A DNA stretch of 64,000 nucleotides from Rhizophagus irregularis (GCF_026210795.1 NC_089458.1:2682001-2746000), one strand, 5' to 3'. Positions 24,193 through 36,962 are shown, counted from the first letter of the stretch. Numbers and translations: made by a program. The notes: a model not told the origin generated them from the sequence alone.

Positions 24193-24636
24193 ATTTTTGT
24201 TTTCCATTTAGAAAAGCTTTGTTAACTAAATTAACTAAGGTGATTTTACTACACAATATATGACGTCACATATTACTGACTTTGTTTCTAAAAAAGGAAA
24301 AAGTATTTTCAAAATCAGTACATACTTACATACTTAATTACCCATACATACTTTAAATTGGAAAAGGATAATGTATGTTCGATATTTTATATTGTATTGA
24401 CTTTTATATTTACAATCTACACTTTCAACAACAAGAGATCTAGAGAATTGTACATCATATTATATCATCATGTGTAAAAAGTTCGTTTCCACCCTAAATT
24501 TATATAATCAATTAGCATAAATAAATGTATATATTATCGTAAATAACAAAAAAAAAAGTTCTTTTACCATATAAAAGATACACCATTTTCCCATTTGCTT
24601 TAAATATAATAATATAATGTCAAATCAATGATATAT

Positions 24637-26205
24637 TTAATATACAAAATTCACTTCCAAGATAATACATACCCCATTCCTTGATCTATGTACCTCGCAT
24701 ATCTTTGGCTTCATTATAACTTCAATTTCTTTTCGATTTGTGTATACATAATTCTGCTGTATGTTCTTTTCGTTTTCTATCTTATTTTCTACACAATGAG
24801 TCAAATATAATTGAACATCGGGCATAAATGTCCAAGACATACCCAAACTAGGTTTTGATTTTGTTGAAGAGAAAACAGAAATGGGATTGTTTGGGTTCGA
24901 TGCAATAGCTGCATTTATCACCTAAATTAAAAATATCAATTAGTTACAAAAAAAGAATGATATAAGTATGGAACAGTGAATTTACCAGAACCGCTATGTT
25001 GTACTCCTTCGCCAAATTCCGAAGTATCCGTGTTAATGTTATCATTAGCGAGTGTCCTTTATTTCATAAATTGAATCGGAATGACTTAGGATAAGTTACG
25101 TTTATGAATTTAAAAAACATGTTTAAACCTTGAGTTTGCGTGACTCCCAAAAGTGGTGAAAAAATTGCCGCGAAAGAATCAATGATGATTAACTTTACGT
25201 TTGTATAAACGTTGTCATCTTTATCCTAAAATACAATTTTAAGCTCTTAATACATTATAAAATTTTTTAAAAAATATTTTAAACTCATACCTTATTTTCT
25301 AAGTGGTCTCTCAGGTCCTCTATAAATTCCATTACAGCATATACATCAAAACATTTAGCAATTCGAATTCTATTCATGACATCTTCTTCCCCCTATCAAG
25401 CGAAAGGGAAAAAAAAATATTAATGTCCATTCATTCATTCATTCGAGATGTTCCATCATAATTAAATATAATCTAGAAAGTTGTGACGTGCCATTCCTTG
25501 ACATCTTGAATGATCAAACCGGTCACTTTCTAAAAATAACGTTCTTATTCGCTCAGCCGAAAATGTAGATACAGTGTCAATGAATAAGACTTTGTTGTTC
25601 TTATTTGCACATATAGTTGTAAGTGTTGCTGAAAAAGCAAGCTGAAATGTGCTCAAGATTATTAATTTGCTATTTATGATAAAGATTTATTAATCAGGGA
25701 ATTTTTAAATTATTTCACAACCTGGGTTTTTCCTGTAGCTGTTTCTCCACTGATTTCTGTAACTTCTCCCGGATGTAATCCTCCTTGTAATAATTCATCA
25801 ATCCTAATAATAAATATTAAATGTTTTTAATCGGTTCAATGATTTTAAATTTTTTTTTTTTATCCAATTACCCATAACATCCTGTTGATAGCACGTCCGT
25901 TTGGAGCATTTCCAATAAATCACTACCACGTTTCGGTAAAACTTTGTAACAAGAAATCGTTTTGTGCCGTAATTCACCGAATTCCTACCCTTTTACTTAT
26001 AATATTGAGACAGAGAAAAATACAAAAACACGCCTCTCGCTAACTTACTTGTCGAGAGAGCTTTCTTTCTGAACAAAAATCATCTTCCTTCATAAATAAA
26101 ATGTTCCTTTCTAATACAAATTTGAAATTCGATTTGTTTAATAAAACACGTAATAAGTAAATTTTAAGCTAGTATTTTACCTTTCTTAATCGACCTTTGA
26201 CACAT
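24637..26205 (-). CDS. RAD51D: RAD51D-like recombinase paralogue
   Basis: Exons read on the minus strand: 26205-26181, 26110-26049, 25984-25872, 25803-25722, 25641 to about 25480, 25392-25291, 25225-25129, 25056-24986 and 24921-24637. The start is MCQRSIKK. TGCYGIDELLQGGLHPGEV leads to the Walker A box GETATGKT (about 86-93); Walker B is VKLIIIDS, followed by FSPLLGVTQ. KPSLGMSWTFMPDVQLYL near the end matches the RAD51D-type signature (KPALG-SW-F-P) better than RAD51C or XRCC3. The role is homologous-recombination repair within a RAD51 paralogue complex in the nucleus. The donor of the fifth exon is unresolved: the nearby GT sites give the wrong phase for the next exon (GEEDVMNRIRIAKCFD), while a GC donor near 25477 would fit. 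The N-terminal domain looks shortened. Confidence 0.75.
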
Positions 26206-26399
26206 TTGGTTCTACGTAACTAAAACGAAAAATATTCGAGTAAAAATTTAGTAAATTTGTAAATGATAATCTAACAGATAAGGTCACCTGAATGAAGATG
26301 ACGTAAGTAGCAATTTTACTAGATTATTTTTGGTTGATATTCAATTACTTTCAATTATTATACTTCAAAGCTTTTTATTTTGACATTATTTTTGACACG
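26206..26399. promoter_or_regulatory. Compact divergent promoter, RAD51D/EMC3
   Basis: Only 194 bp separate the two start codons, so initiation signals for both genes must be here. It contains TGACGTAAG near 26299, like a CRE/ATF half-site, but this is not shown to be functional. Confidence 0.4.
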
Positions 26400-27541
26400 A
26401 TGGCACAGCCGTTAGCAAGTATAGCTGAGAGGTAAAAGGTTTATTTTACTTACTTTTCTTTTATATCAAACTAATGTTTCATTTTCTTATAAATATAGTC
26501 AGGCGTTATACTTAGATCCGGGTATGTTATGAAACTCTTTCTTTAAGCTCTTTAAAAGCCATTATCTAAACCTAATACTTTATTACATCACATATAACAG
26601 AAATTCGGGATTGGGTATTAATACCAATTATGGTAGTTATGGTGTTAGTAGGAATATTTAGAGACCAAGTTACAGTACTAATAGGAGGGGGTACGGGTAA
26701 AAAACCAGGATTAAAAGCAATTAGAGAAACAAAAGCATTAACAAGAGGAGTTACTTTAAGAAATTATGGAAATCACATACAAAATAATTCATTTTTCATA
26801 AGGAAAACTTTTCTCTCCGAAGCATATAAAAGAGGAGATTATTTAAAAAATCCTGCTGCAGCAAATCATGCAGTTAATCCTATGACTGATCCTGCCGGTA
26901 TGGAAATGATGATGGAAGGAATGAAAAAAAATTTTGCCATGATTATTCCACAAACTATTATTATGGGTTGGATTAATTTCTTTTTTTCTGGGTTTGTTTT
27001 AAGTGAGTATATAAAAATTCTTAATTAAGATGGGACTTCAAATTCTTTAAATTAAATTCTTTAACTTTACAATTCTCTTTCCTTTATAATAGTAAAGTTG
27101 CCATTTCCACTTACACTACGATTTAAATCAATGTTACAACGTGGTGTTGAAACTCCTGATATGGATGTAACTTGGGTTTCTTCATTATCTTGGTATTTCT
27201 TAAATTTATTTGGTTTAAGAAGTATTTTTACTTTACTATTGGGTGAAGATAATGCTGCTGATGGTATGCGTGATATGGCTGCGATGTCTCAAATGGGTGC
27301 ATCTCCAACTGGTCAGCCTCAAGATTTCCATAAACTTTTTTTAGCCGAGAGTGAAAATCTTGAATTAACAACTCATAATTGGGAATTGGATGATATTGAA
27401 AATAGATTATTGATTAAATTTGGCAAAAGAAGCCCCACTATTAATGATGATGATGATACAATTGAAATGGAAGATATTTCTTCTGATTTTTCTGATGTTA
27501 AAGGAAAAAGCAAAAGAAAGGGTATTAATAAAAAGAAATAA
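26400..27541 (+). CDS. EMC3: ER membrane protein complex subunit 3
   Basis: Four exons (26400-26431, 26499-26521, 26601-27002, 27093-27541) give 906 nt, 301 residues. It starts MAQPLASIAESQALYLDPEI. Three membrane segments are visible: VLIPIMVVMVLVGIFRDQ (about 23-40), MIIPQTIIMGWINFFFSGF (about 131-150) and SSLSWYFLNLFGLRSIFTLL (about 170-190). The conserved cytosolic and junction motifs FPLTLRFKSMLQRGVETPDM and LLGEDNAAD are diagnostic of EMC3, a YidC/Oxa1-superfamily insertase. It works with EMC6 in the ER membrane complex to insert tail-anchored and multipass proteins. The C-terminus is lysine-rich. The frame continues only when the third intron (GTGAGT...TAG) is removed. Confidence 0.92.
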
Positions 27542-29302
27542 CTTTAATAATCTTTTTAATCTTTTTATAATAAAATTTAAAAAATCTACCAATTGTAATC
27601 TCAAAAACCTTTACTTGATTTTAGCTTTCATATAATAATAAACAGACTTTTATTTCAAATATATTATGAACTTTCTTAACATCAAACTGACCAAAGGGTT
27701 GTCTCTGTTCAGTTCTTTGCAAATCCTAATAAATATTCATTTTGGCAACAAAATTAGCATTTAAAGCTAAATAGTTTCGGACTATTAAAATTAAACGGAG
27801 ATCATCTTAATTTTTACACGCCCGGAAATCAAATATTTTGGCAATCAAAAATTCGCATAATACATAATACACATTAACATATTACGCATTGTGGCCTTTT
27901 TGACACTGTACGACATCCCTCCTATATGTAACACAATATATGTGGTAACACGAGGGTCAAGAAGGTAATATTGTGGCTCTGTTATTTTGTCATTGATATT
28001 TTACAAAATAGATCGATTTTGTAATTTCTTGTCGAAAAATCGTATGGATTTCTATCTAGTCTGTGAGTTCACTCACATATTAAAATGGACCAAATATTAT
28101 TATAAATTACAATAGTACTGCAAACATGAGATCAGAATAAATGAAATTATATCAACTGAATATATTTCCATTGTCTGTTCTGATTTCTCAATTTTGTAAC
28201 TATTTATTCTATTTCAACTTCTTCCCCTTCTGTTTTCTTTCAAAAGAAGCTTTTTTCCAAGTCCTTATTGCCTTTTATTCCATACGATGTTAAACTTTTA
28301 CTAGAATCTGCTCACCAACGTTCTTCATGATTTCACGTATATTATCCAGATGGATGAAATTAACCATAGTTATTTGTTATTCGGGTTTGTGTATAATTAA
28401 AATTTTATGTCGCACCAGATTGATATGACAATTTCTAGCTTCGATGATCGATTATGTTCACATCAAATGAGCTTCCATTGTTTCGAATCGAACATTCGAT
28501 TTGATATTGATCGAGAACAGCCCCAATACTTAAATATAATATCTATTTCCGGATTGATCGGAGGAAAATATAATTATAGATTGTTTAATTCCAAGTTTCC
28601 AACAGTAAAAGTCAGGAAACCAAGATGTTAATAATCGCAAAAAAAAAATAATTTAAGACCTTTAACATAAATTTCCGGTAAGATTACAAGTTCTGTGTAT
28701 ATAGATCTTTTAAAAAATAGTGTTTACTTAATGGCAATGCATCAGTACATAAGGTAAGAATAATTGACCAATGGAAAATGAACTGAAATTTATAGCTAAA
28801 AGTATATATACTGTAATTTAACTAGCTGTTTACTATTTCAAAGGAATAGTCAAATAGAAGCTCTAAAATAAATGTGATAAAGTAATAGAGACAGAAAAAG
28901 TATTTCTAATAAAAAAAAAATAGTTCTTTTTGAAACAGACTTAGCTTTACCTGAAGAATTGATTATTATCAAATTTCTAAAACCAAAATTATCAGCATCA
29001 AATAATTAAATAATATTTACAATTTAGGATGCATTAATTTTCTTTATAATTTATAGTATATCATAATTTACAAATTTTTTATAATGTTTATACATATAAT
29101 TCTATTCAAAATACAAAAATTTTATAAGTAATACTTGATGCAAATTGTTATTGATGTTTATTCAAATATATACAAATGTTGTGGTATACTAATCCTAAGT
29201 TATAAGAATTGAATGCTATATAAATTGTTCACACTGTCACCATCATCGATCATTACTATTCCCTATCATTATTTTCTTTCCAAGTTTCACCAATCTAGAT
29301 TA
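27542..29302. other. Intergenic, no gene seen
   Basis: 1.76 kb between two convergent genes. A 74-codon frame at 28407-28631 has no recognisable features and is probably chance. The region is less repeat-rich than the transposon zones. It should contain both 3' untranslated regions. Confidence 0.45.
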
Positions 29303-30701
29303 TTATTCATCATCAACATCCTCTTCATGTTTACAATTCTCTCCATTTTTGTAATTGATGTTCAAAATAAATTTTCTAAGTGTATTATAAACTCTCGGAG
29401 TTAATCTAATATCATTATTAAATTTTTTTCTTGTATGTCGTTTCATTTTATCGATCCAATAATAATATTCATCTTCCGTAAAAGTATTATATTTTTTTAA
29501 TAACCAACAAATAAAAATAAACTCAGTAGGAGTAATTTTGTTTAATAAATCACTAATGTCATTTAATTCAATTAAATTAGTGAATTTATTAAATAATTTT
29601 ATATAAGATTGTTTAAAATCATTACGAAACATAATTGATTGTGATTGGTTGATATATTCATTAATTATTACTTGTGAAGTCCAAAATTTTGTTGGTTCAT
29701 TCTCCAATAAAAATATTACGTGAGCAAATAAACGAAAAGGTCGTGATGCTGAATGAGACATCATAGAACATATCTCTGGATAAAGAGAAATCAACTCGTA
29801 AATGAAATCTGCCATCGGTGTAGTAATCGTTTGTAATTTTTCTGAGAAAATCACGTAATGGAAAATTTTTTAAAAAAATTAATAATATAAAAAAAATAGT
29901 ACCTTAATATAATATTTACCAGCAATAGTTAATTTCTTTCCTAATTGGATGCGTTTAAATATTTCATGTTCTTCTTCCAGAGTAAGATCATGATATTCAA
30001 CTATTTTTTAAAAAAAATATCAAAGTTAATATATTTCGAATGATGATATAAGTTTACATGTCCTTATTACTTACCACATTCCAATTCAGAGTAGTCAAAC
30101 TTTAAGCGATCATAATCATCCAAAAATTGATCACAATTATCACTAGAAAGATTATAAAAAGTTTTTGCGCCCGTCCTTGGATTCATATGCGCTATCTCAT
30201 TATTCATAAATCTATTTAACGTAAAAAGAGAGATATAAATGTAAGTAAGGAAATAGAAATTCTGATAAAATTAAGAAATTAATACTTACTTTTTAATAGC
30301 AATTAATCGTTGCTTACCATCGATGCAAACGCGTACTAAATTGTTATTTTGCTTATGTACTGAAAAGATTAATGGTGGTATGTAATATTTTTCGACTATG
30401 GTATCGATCAAAAATGATTGTTCTTTCTCTAAAAATTATCAAATAATATGTAAAACAATATATAAACAAAAATTTCCGCAAATCACCAAGAAAATTCCAC
30501 GATATTTACCTCCCCACACTTCACCTGAAATAATTACAAAGTGTTAAATATTACAGAAATGAAATATTTGAACAAAATAAATAATAAAAAATATTCACCT
30601 CTTTGGAAACGCGAATTAAGGTCAAGAGCGCCATCACTAATCCATTGATAAATCTTGTAAATAGTATGATTAACCAAATGACTTACACTACCGTCCATCA
30701 T
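29303..30701 (-). CDS. DUF262 (GmrSD N-terminal, ParB-like fold) protein
   Basis: Six exons (30701-30599, 30524-30510, 30428-30290, 30211-30075, 30000-29920, 29841-29303) give 1014 nt, 337 residues. The second exon is a 15-nt microexon that joins SRFQRG to EVWGEKEQ; the Q-R-x-E-V-W block is typical of DUF262. Then come SFLIDTIVEKYYIPPLIFSV and the signature CIDGKQR (74-80), corresponding to the I/V-DGQQR motif of this ParB/Srx-like fold. IFKRIQLGKKLTIAEKL follows, then an alpha-helical C-terminus ending in an acidic HEEDVDDE. In bacteria the domain is a nucleotide-dependent nuclease component of restriction systems. Fungal versions are uncharacterised, and this one lacks the HNH DUF1524 domain. 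Enzymatic activity is therefore not claimed. Confidence 0.8.
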
Positions 30702-31578
30702 TACACCTACAACAATTATCTACATAAAAGAGGATAAGAAACTAAAGAACAAAAATAAAAGAATCGTTATATGATATTTATGTCTGTAAACGTTACACAT
30801 AAATCATATTCTTTAGGCAGTTGGGCAGTTGTGACGTAAACTATATTGGTATTTAATCATGCTTTCATTGCTTTTATTATGTAGCCCATCAGTTGTACCA
30901 CAAGTACAACATATTGTTGTCATTAATCACGTGCTTTTCACAATTATTACGCGCAATTCAGATCTTGATTTAGAAATAATTGCAAATTAAATAATAAAGA
31001 ATAAATGAATAATTTAAATAAATATATATATATATAAAATATCATTTTCGTATGTATATAATAACAAATAAGAATAAATTATGGAAACCTAGTTAAAAAT
31101 TTAGTTATTGAATGACCACGTCAATCGAATAAAATTATTCATGGTATAACTAATTGTAGAGGTGTGAATAATTGGTAAGTATAAATCTAATTGTGATATA
31201 GCCGATATAGCCCAAGAACATGCCACAAACAAGTTCTTCTTGTTTATTTATTGTTAAACCAATCATTCGTCTCGTAGATCTTTCGACTCGAGGATGCTTA
31301 CCCAGTATAGGGCTTAAGCGGGTCGCACAAATTGTGGATATATAAATAAGCAAGTAGCCTTCTTATAATTCTTTTTTTAAATGATTTTAGATTTTTTTTA
31401 AAAAAAAATTTAGGGTTAAAGGATAAATTAGGATTAGCTGCATTGTAAAAAAAAAAATTACTGTAATAGATTTGTACAACCTTGAATTACGCCCAAATAT
31501 TGAAAAAAACGGTGATTTAATGTTACGAATCAATTATTTTACTTTTTCTTCATAAATTTTCTGCCAAAATTTGCCAAA
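30702..31578. other. Divergent intergenic, DUF262/F-box-like genes
   Basis: 877 bp with no coding region. It includes a (TA)n run at 31020-31040 and long A runs. A short frame at 31150-31353 lacks features. Confidence 0.4.
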
Positions 31579-32976
31579 ATGTCAAAAATTAATGCAGATT
31601 GTCTTTTACTCATTTTTAACGAATTACAAGACGATAAAAAACATTTACATTCGTGTCTTTTAGTTAACAGAGCATGGTGTCATATTGTAGTTCGAATATT
31701 GTGGAAATATCCATGGTCATGTTATTATGGATATATGAAATCTGATCGAAGACTGTTCAATACAATAATTTCTTTTTTGTCACCATCTTCAAAACAATAT
31801 TTGTTAGATAATGGTATTGAATTACCATTGGCAACAACAACAAATTTTTCAAATCCTTCATTCAACTATATCAGTTTCTGCCGTGATTTTCCTGAAGATG
31901 AAAAGATATCTTACTTTGCCCGAATGATGCTTGGAAAAGATGAAGTTAAAGAGAATATATTAAAAGAAGAAATTTACAAATTGTATGTTATAAAATGTGA
32001 AGACATTAAAAAATTAATTTGGAAAAGTTCACTACATTTATCACAATTTCCTGGAGCATTAACATGTTTCTCTCGACTAATTTATTTAGATGTTGATGCT
32101 AAATTCGTAAATTCCATTGCTCTACATGAGATGGCACAATTATGTAAAGATATAGAGAAAATAATAATTAGTAATGCAGCTCAAGATAATTCGGGATTAA
32201 TAGAATTAATTGATGTACAAAGAAATCTAAAAAGTGTATCAATTTTATCTAAAAATATGAAAGCAATTAGTGAAGCATTAAATAAAGCATTGACAGGGAA
32301 AGCAAATACAATAATTGAATTTATTTTAAGTCCAGTTAATTGTATTCCACCATCAATTATAAAATCTCTCATTAACTTAAAAAAATTATCATTTCATAAT
32401 TGTGATGAATTTGAAGATTTTAAAGAATATTCTAAAATATTAGAATTCCTTCCAAATCTTTGGTACTTTCATGTTAAAGATATTCCTTTTTTTAAAGATT
32501 TGGCTAAACTAATTGAAAACTCTAAAGGAAATATCGAAATATTTTCTTTTTATACTGGGTTTTGTCATAATGAAAACACTGGATTACTTATTAAGGCAAT
32601 TTCTAGAAATTGTCCAAAGATTAAAGAATTAACAACATATCTTGGTTCCGAAGATTTAAATTATTTGAAAGAATTATTAGTAAATTGTAATTATTTAGAA
32701 AAGATTGAATTTTTCAGTTTAGAACTTGATAAGGTTGAATATATAGGAGATGAAATATGTGATATTTTGGCTGAATATTCTCCAAAAACATTGCATAAAA
32801 TAATGCTTAGTGATAATTGGATGTTTTCTATTAACGGGTTGAAAAGATTTTTAGAAAGTTGGAGAGGAAGAAGGCCACTTTCATTTTCTATTGATTATCA
32901 TCATAATAGAGAATTTTTTACGTATGGTCATATGGAAATACTTATAAAATACAAAAATGAAGGGGTGCTGAAATAA
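31579..32976 (+). CDS. F-box-like / leucine-rich repeat protein
   Basis: A single-exon ORF of 465 residues with a clear start. MSKINADCLLLIFNELQDD and HLHSCLLVNRAWCHIVVRIL (residues 1-45) form an F-box-like N-terminal domain, the part that would bind SKP1. Next comes WKYPWSCYYGYMKSDRRLF, common in glomeromycete F-box-like proteins. The rest is a run of irregular leucine-rich segments (for example ALTCFSRLIYLDVDA, SLINLKKLSFHNCDEF and LPNLWYFHVKDI), probably the substrate-recognition solenoid. Such proteins act in SCF ubiquitin ligases; this family is greatly expanded in Rhizophagus. No intron or signal peptide is seen. The substrate is unknown. It is the only long intact single-exon ORF in the window. 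Confidence 0.85.
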   Translation: MSKINADCLLLIFNELQDDKKHLHSCLLVNRAWCHIVVRILWKYPWSCYYGYMKSDRRLFNTIISFLSPSSKQYLLDNGIELPLATTTNFSNPSFNYISFCRDFPEDEKISYFARMMLGKDEVKENILKEEIYKLYVIKCEDIKKLIWKSSLHLSQFPGALTCFSRLIYLDVDAKFVNSIALHEMAQLCKDIEKIIISNAAQDNSGLIELIDVQRNLKSVSILSKNMKAISEALNKALTGKANTIIEFILSPVNCIPPSIIKSLINLKKLSFHNCDEFEDFKEYSKILEFLPNLWYFHVKDIPFFKDLAKLIENSKGNIEIFSFYTGFCHNENTGLLIKAISRNCPKIKELTTYLGSEDLNYLKELLVNCNYLEKIEFFSLELDKVEYIGDEICDILAEYSPKTLHKIMLSDNWMFSINGLKRFLESWRGRRPLSFSIDYHHNREFFTYGHMEILIKYKNEGVLK

Positions 32977-35900
32977 GGACAAGTGAATTTATTAGTTTTA
33001 AGGATTTACTTTTTCATGTATGATGATTTTAAAAATAAATAAATATACATACTTATATATACAGGAATAAATGTTGAAAGCCGTGATATATATAAATGTT
33101 TAATTTTAATTTCACGTAAATCACAGAAAAAAAGCGCGTTATTTAACACTTCCATGCCTGGATTAGTCGATCTTCGATCTTGGAGATGTAGATCATTAAC
33201 ATGTGTGCCGATAATTTAATTCATTGTGAGGGAGATTCTCTTATTTCGATTTTCTAATTAATAATATATATTAATATGGGGTTTGTTTTTTATTGCACCC
33301 GCGAAATATCGTATCCTCATATAAAAGTCGAAAACGATATTCTAAATCCTTTTTAATATACTAAATAAAATTGTAAAGCAGGCAAAAATACGCATACTAT
33401 ATGGTTTTTAAAAGTGTTATAATAGGTACATAAAGGTTTGCGTCAAAAATGCAAAAAAAATCAAAAAAAATTGAGAATTAGAAAATTTGGCAAAGATCGG
33501 CAAATTATTATATAAAAATTGCCAAAAAGGGGGGTGGGCGACATATCATGCGAAAAAATATTAAATCCTATTAAGGGTAAATCCTATTTATTTTAGCAAT
33601 CAAATTTAACTTTTTAGTTTATAATAGTAAATTTTTAACGTCCATATACTAATAAACTAGTAATCACTCATAAATATGCTCATTTATCCAGAAAATGCCT
33701 TAGATTTTGTAAACCTATTAATTTTAGCAGTTTAAAAATTACTTAATAATAAGGTTTTAAAAACTTAATCTCTATATTTTAATAAAAGTATTTTAAAATG
33801 AATATTTAATTATTTAAAAATTTGCTTACTTCTATCTTTTTATACAATTTAGTTAAATCTGCTTAGTTCTTAGCTTCTTAACTTCAAGCTACTAAAATTT
33901 TTATTTTAATTTAAAATTAAAAAATCAATAAAATTATTATAATTTACCATTTTCAATTTATATTATATCTAATATAATTTAATTTCTTCTTAGACTCTTA
34001 TAGTTTAAAATATAGTAAAAAGCTTTATAATATTATGAAATAAATTTAATATAATATAGTAATACATTTACTTAAATATATAATAAATATTTATAGTTAG
34101 TTTTTTTTTTAAATGCATTGTATTTGTAGTTATTTTAAAAATAAATATTTTTATTTGCTTATAGATTTACTTTTATTAAAATTATACATTTTAATGAAAT
34201 TAATTTATTAAAAAAAAAATTAACAATAACTTAAAAGAAAAAATAAAATTAAATGAAAAATATTTTGAAAGTTTTAATTAAAAAATTTATAATCATCAAA
34301 AAAAAAAACCAGTATATACAAAAATACAGAATAACAATCAAATAATTAAAAGGTATTAGATTACAAAAATACCAAAAATACAAAGAATTTAGTTTATTAA
34401 AAAGTGTACCATACTACTATTAAATACCATTTATATCTTTTCAATTAAAATAATTATAATTACAATTATAAAAAGAACATTTTAAATTAAAAAGAAATTA
34501 GAAATAGATTTAATTAGATTTTTATAGCTATTTTATTTTTATTTTATTTTCAACAAAAAATACAAATGTTATATAATAATAAATATTATTATTTAATATT
34601 ACATTATTTTAAATTAAAAAATTTCTATTTATATTCAGTAAATATTATATTTTAATTATATAATACAGTTTAACTTTGATATACTAATATTTGATATACT
34701 GTTATACTATTAAAACTTGATATACCAATAAAATTTTATTTTTCCACTATATGTAAAGACATATAAATATTGGTATAACTTTAATATAATGATATTTCCT
34801 AAAAATTTCATATATGTTTTGATATATCATTATATAAAAGCTTGGCTAATTATAATTAAAAATAGAAATAATTTGACAATAAAATAAATATTAAATTATT
34901 ATAAATATTAACTAAATATGTTAAGAATCAAAAGAAATGGAATTCAAATAATTACTATAATTTAAACCAATCAGGTTGGTTTAAATTACAATAATTATTT
35001 AAACTATTATTTAAATATATTTAAAATAATACTGAAGTTTACTTTAAAATAAATATGCTTTGTTCACAAATTTCTTTAATTTATTTAGTATATAAAATAT
35101 AAATGCATAATTTAAAAACTATTAATTATTAGAGTATTTCACTTTATATCTTGAATTATTTTTCTTTTATTACACTAATAATTATAACATTTAATATACA
35201 TTTAAATTACCAGAATTATTACTGATAAAATTGATAAAATTTATATGTAGTAATAATTGTATTATTATATATAATATTTATAAAATTTATTTGATTTATT
35301 TATTTACAATATGTTTAGAATAATTATAAATAAGTAATAGATATATTAAAATCTTGAAGATAAATTTATTTATACTGTAATAATATTTTTTAATATCATC
35401 TAATATTTGAAGTATAAGTTTATAAAATTATAGAATTATTTCTCCAATTATAAGATTTTTCTCAAATGGAAATTATCCAAAATTCCAAAACTTAAATCTG
35501 AAGGTATATTATCCTAATACTCTAAATCCTGAAATGTCAAAATTCTAAATTATTTAAATTTCAAATTATCAAAATCCCAAATTGTCATAATTCTAAATTT
35601 TATAATTCCAATATCACATAATACTAATTTTTTTTTATTAATAAATTTCAAGATTTTTATTTCAGTATTTTGAATTTTGAAATTATAAAATGTCAGGCTT
35701 ATAAAATGTTAGAATTATAGCAATTTGGAATTTTGATATTTTAGGATTTAAAGTATTGAGATAATAATATCCCTTTAGAATGAAATTTCATACTAAACCC
35801 TTTTCAAATTTATTATTAATAATAATTTTTGTATTTAGATAAATATTTTTTAAAGATACTAGTTTTTTTACAATTAAAAAAAAGTTTATTTTACAATTGA

Positions 35901-36669
35901 TTAATTAATTTATACTTTTTAATTAAATTCTAATTATAATTCATATAATCATTAATATAGAATACAAAACTTTTAAAGTAAAATAATTATTTTTTTTAAA
36001 TTAATTGCCAACAAATTTACTATTTACTGATACAAACTGAAATGCTACTTTTTTAAATAGTAAAAATTTGTCAGTTTCTAATCAAATCACTCAAAATTTT
36101 TACTGAAAAAACTTTAAGATTAAGGTTTTTATTTAAAATATTTAATGTGATTTTATAAGAAAAAAACTTTACAAGTAATTTCTAAATATTATCAATTGGC
36201 CAAATTTTTAGCAAAATTCTATTAAGATTTTTTGTTTAATAAAAATGTTACTTGGAAGTTTCAAAATTAAATATATATTCTCAAACATATATTATTAGAT
36301 TATTAAAAAAAAACTAATTTAAAAAATATGAAATATTTCATAAATTAGAATTAACAGTTTAAAAATACATCAAATTTCTCAAATTTTGCAATTTTTTTTG
36401 TTTTTAATGCTAAATAATTTGATGAGATTAAAAATTTTAAAACTTGTATAATTAATATGATACTTCTTAAATAAATATATTAATATATACAAAGTATTTA
36501 TTTTTAGATTATTAAGGTAGTATTTTGCTAAGCATAAGTATATTATTTGAATGATAGATCAACAATTAAATATTTTTTATTTTTTTTATATAATAAAAAA
36601 AACTTTTTAATTATAATGAATAGTACCTTATATAATAATATTAGAATTTAAATAATCAATATTGGGTTT
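32977..36669. other. AT-rich gene desert
   Basis: Nothing coding is seen in 3.7 kb of very AT-rich sequence. 33280-33560 is related to the MITE at 36670-36962. At 34664-34665 a TA precedes CAGTTTAACTTTGATATACT, which looks like a pogo-type MITE end; a possible partner end lies near 34845, giving a tentative element of about 180 bp. At 35500-35770 short words such as AATTCTAAATT and CCAAAATT recur in both orientations. Confidence 0.5.
33280..33560. repeat. Diverged copy of the 36.7-kb MITE
   Basis: The block around 33320-33450 (ATATAAAAGTCGAAAACGAT, then AGGCAAAAATACGCATACTA, then TATAATAGGTACATAAAGGT) matches the internal part of 36670-36962 in the same order with many substitutions. The ends (GCACCCGCGAAATA on the left, GGGGGGTGGGCGAC on the right) no longer match the GTGCGCAC termini. 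Confidence 0.6.
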
Positions 36670-36962
36670 AAAATTTGTGCGCACCTCGCGTACGCGCGCA
36701 TCCCCATGGATATATTATATATAAAAGTCAAAAATGACATTGACATTGTAGGCTCATTAAGTAAAGTTGTAAAATAGGCAAAAATACGTATAGTAAATAA
36801 AATTTTAAGGTTCTATAATATGTACGTGAGAGTTGCGGCATGAATATTTAAAAAAATTGGGATTTTACTAAAATCACGTGATAATTAATGATCAACAAAT
36901 TTACTATATAAAAATTACCAAAAATGGAGAAGTGCGCACATGCGCGAGTGCGCACAAATTTT
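36670..36962. mobile_element. MITE with GTGCGCAC termini
   Basis: A 293-bp element with terminal inverted repeats: left AAAATTTGTGCGCACCTCGC, and reverse complement of right AAAATTTGTGCGCACTCGCG. The termini are GC-rich islands in AT-rich surroundings and rich in GCGC and CGCG. There is no coding capacity, and the target duplication is not resolved. Confidence 0.75.

Noticed and set aside
28407-28631. 74-codon plus-strand ORF
   Set aside because: No domain, no conserved motif and no splice context; probably chance.
31150-31353. 67-codon minus-strand ORF between DUF262 and F-box-like genes
   Set aside because: No features. It contains ICATRLSPILGKHPRVERST, which looks translated by chance from non-coding DNA.
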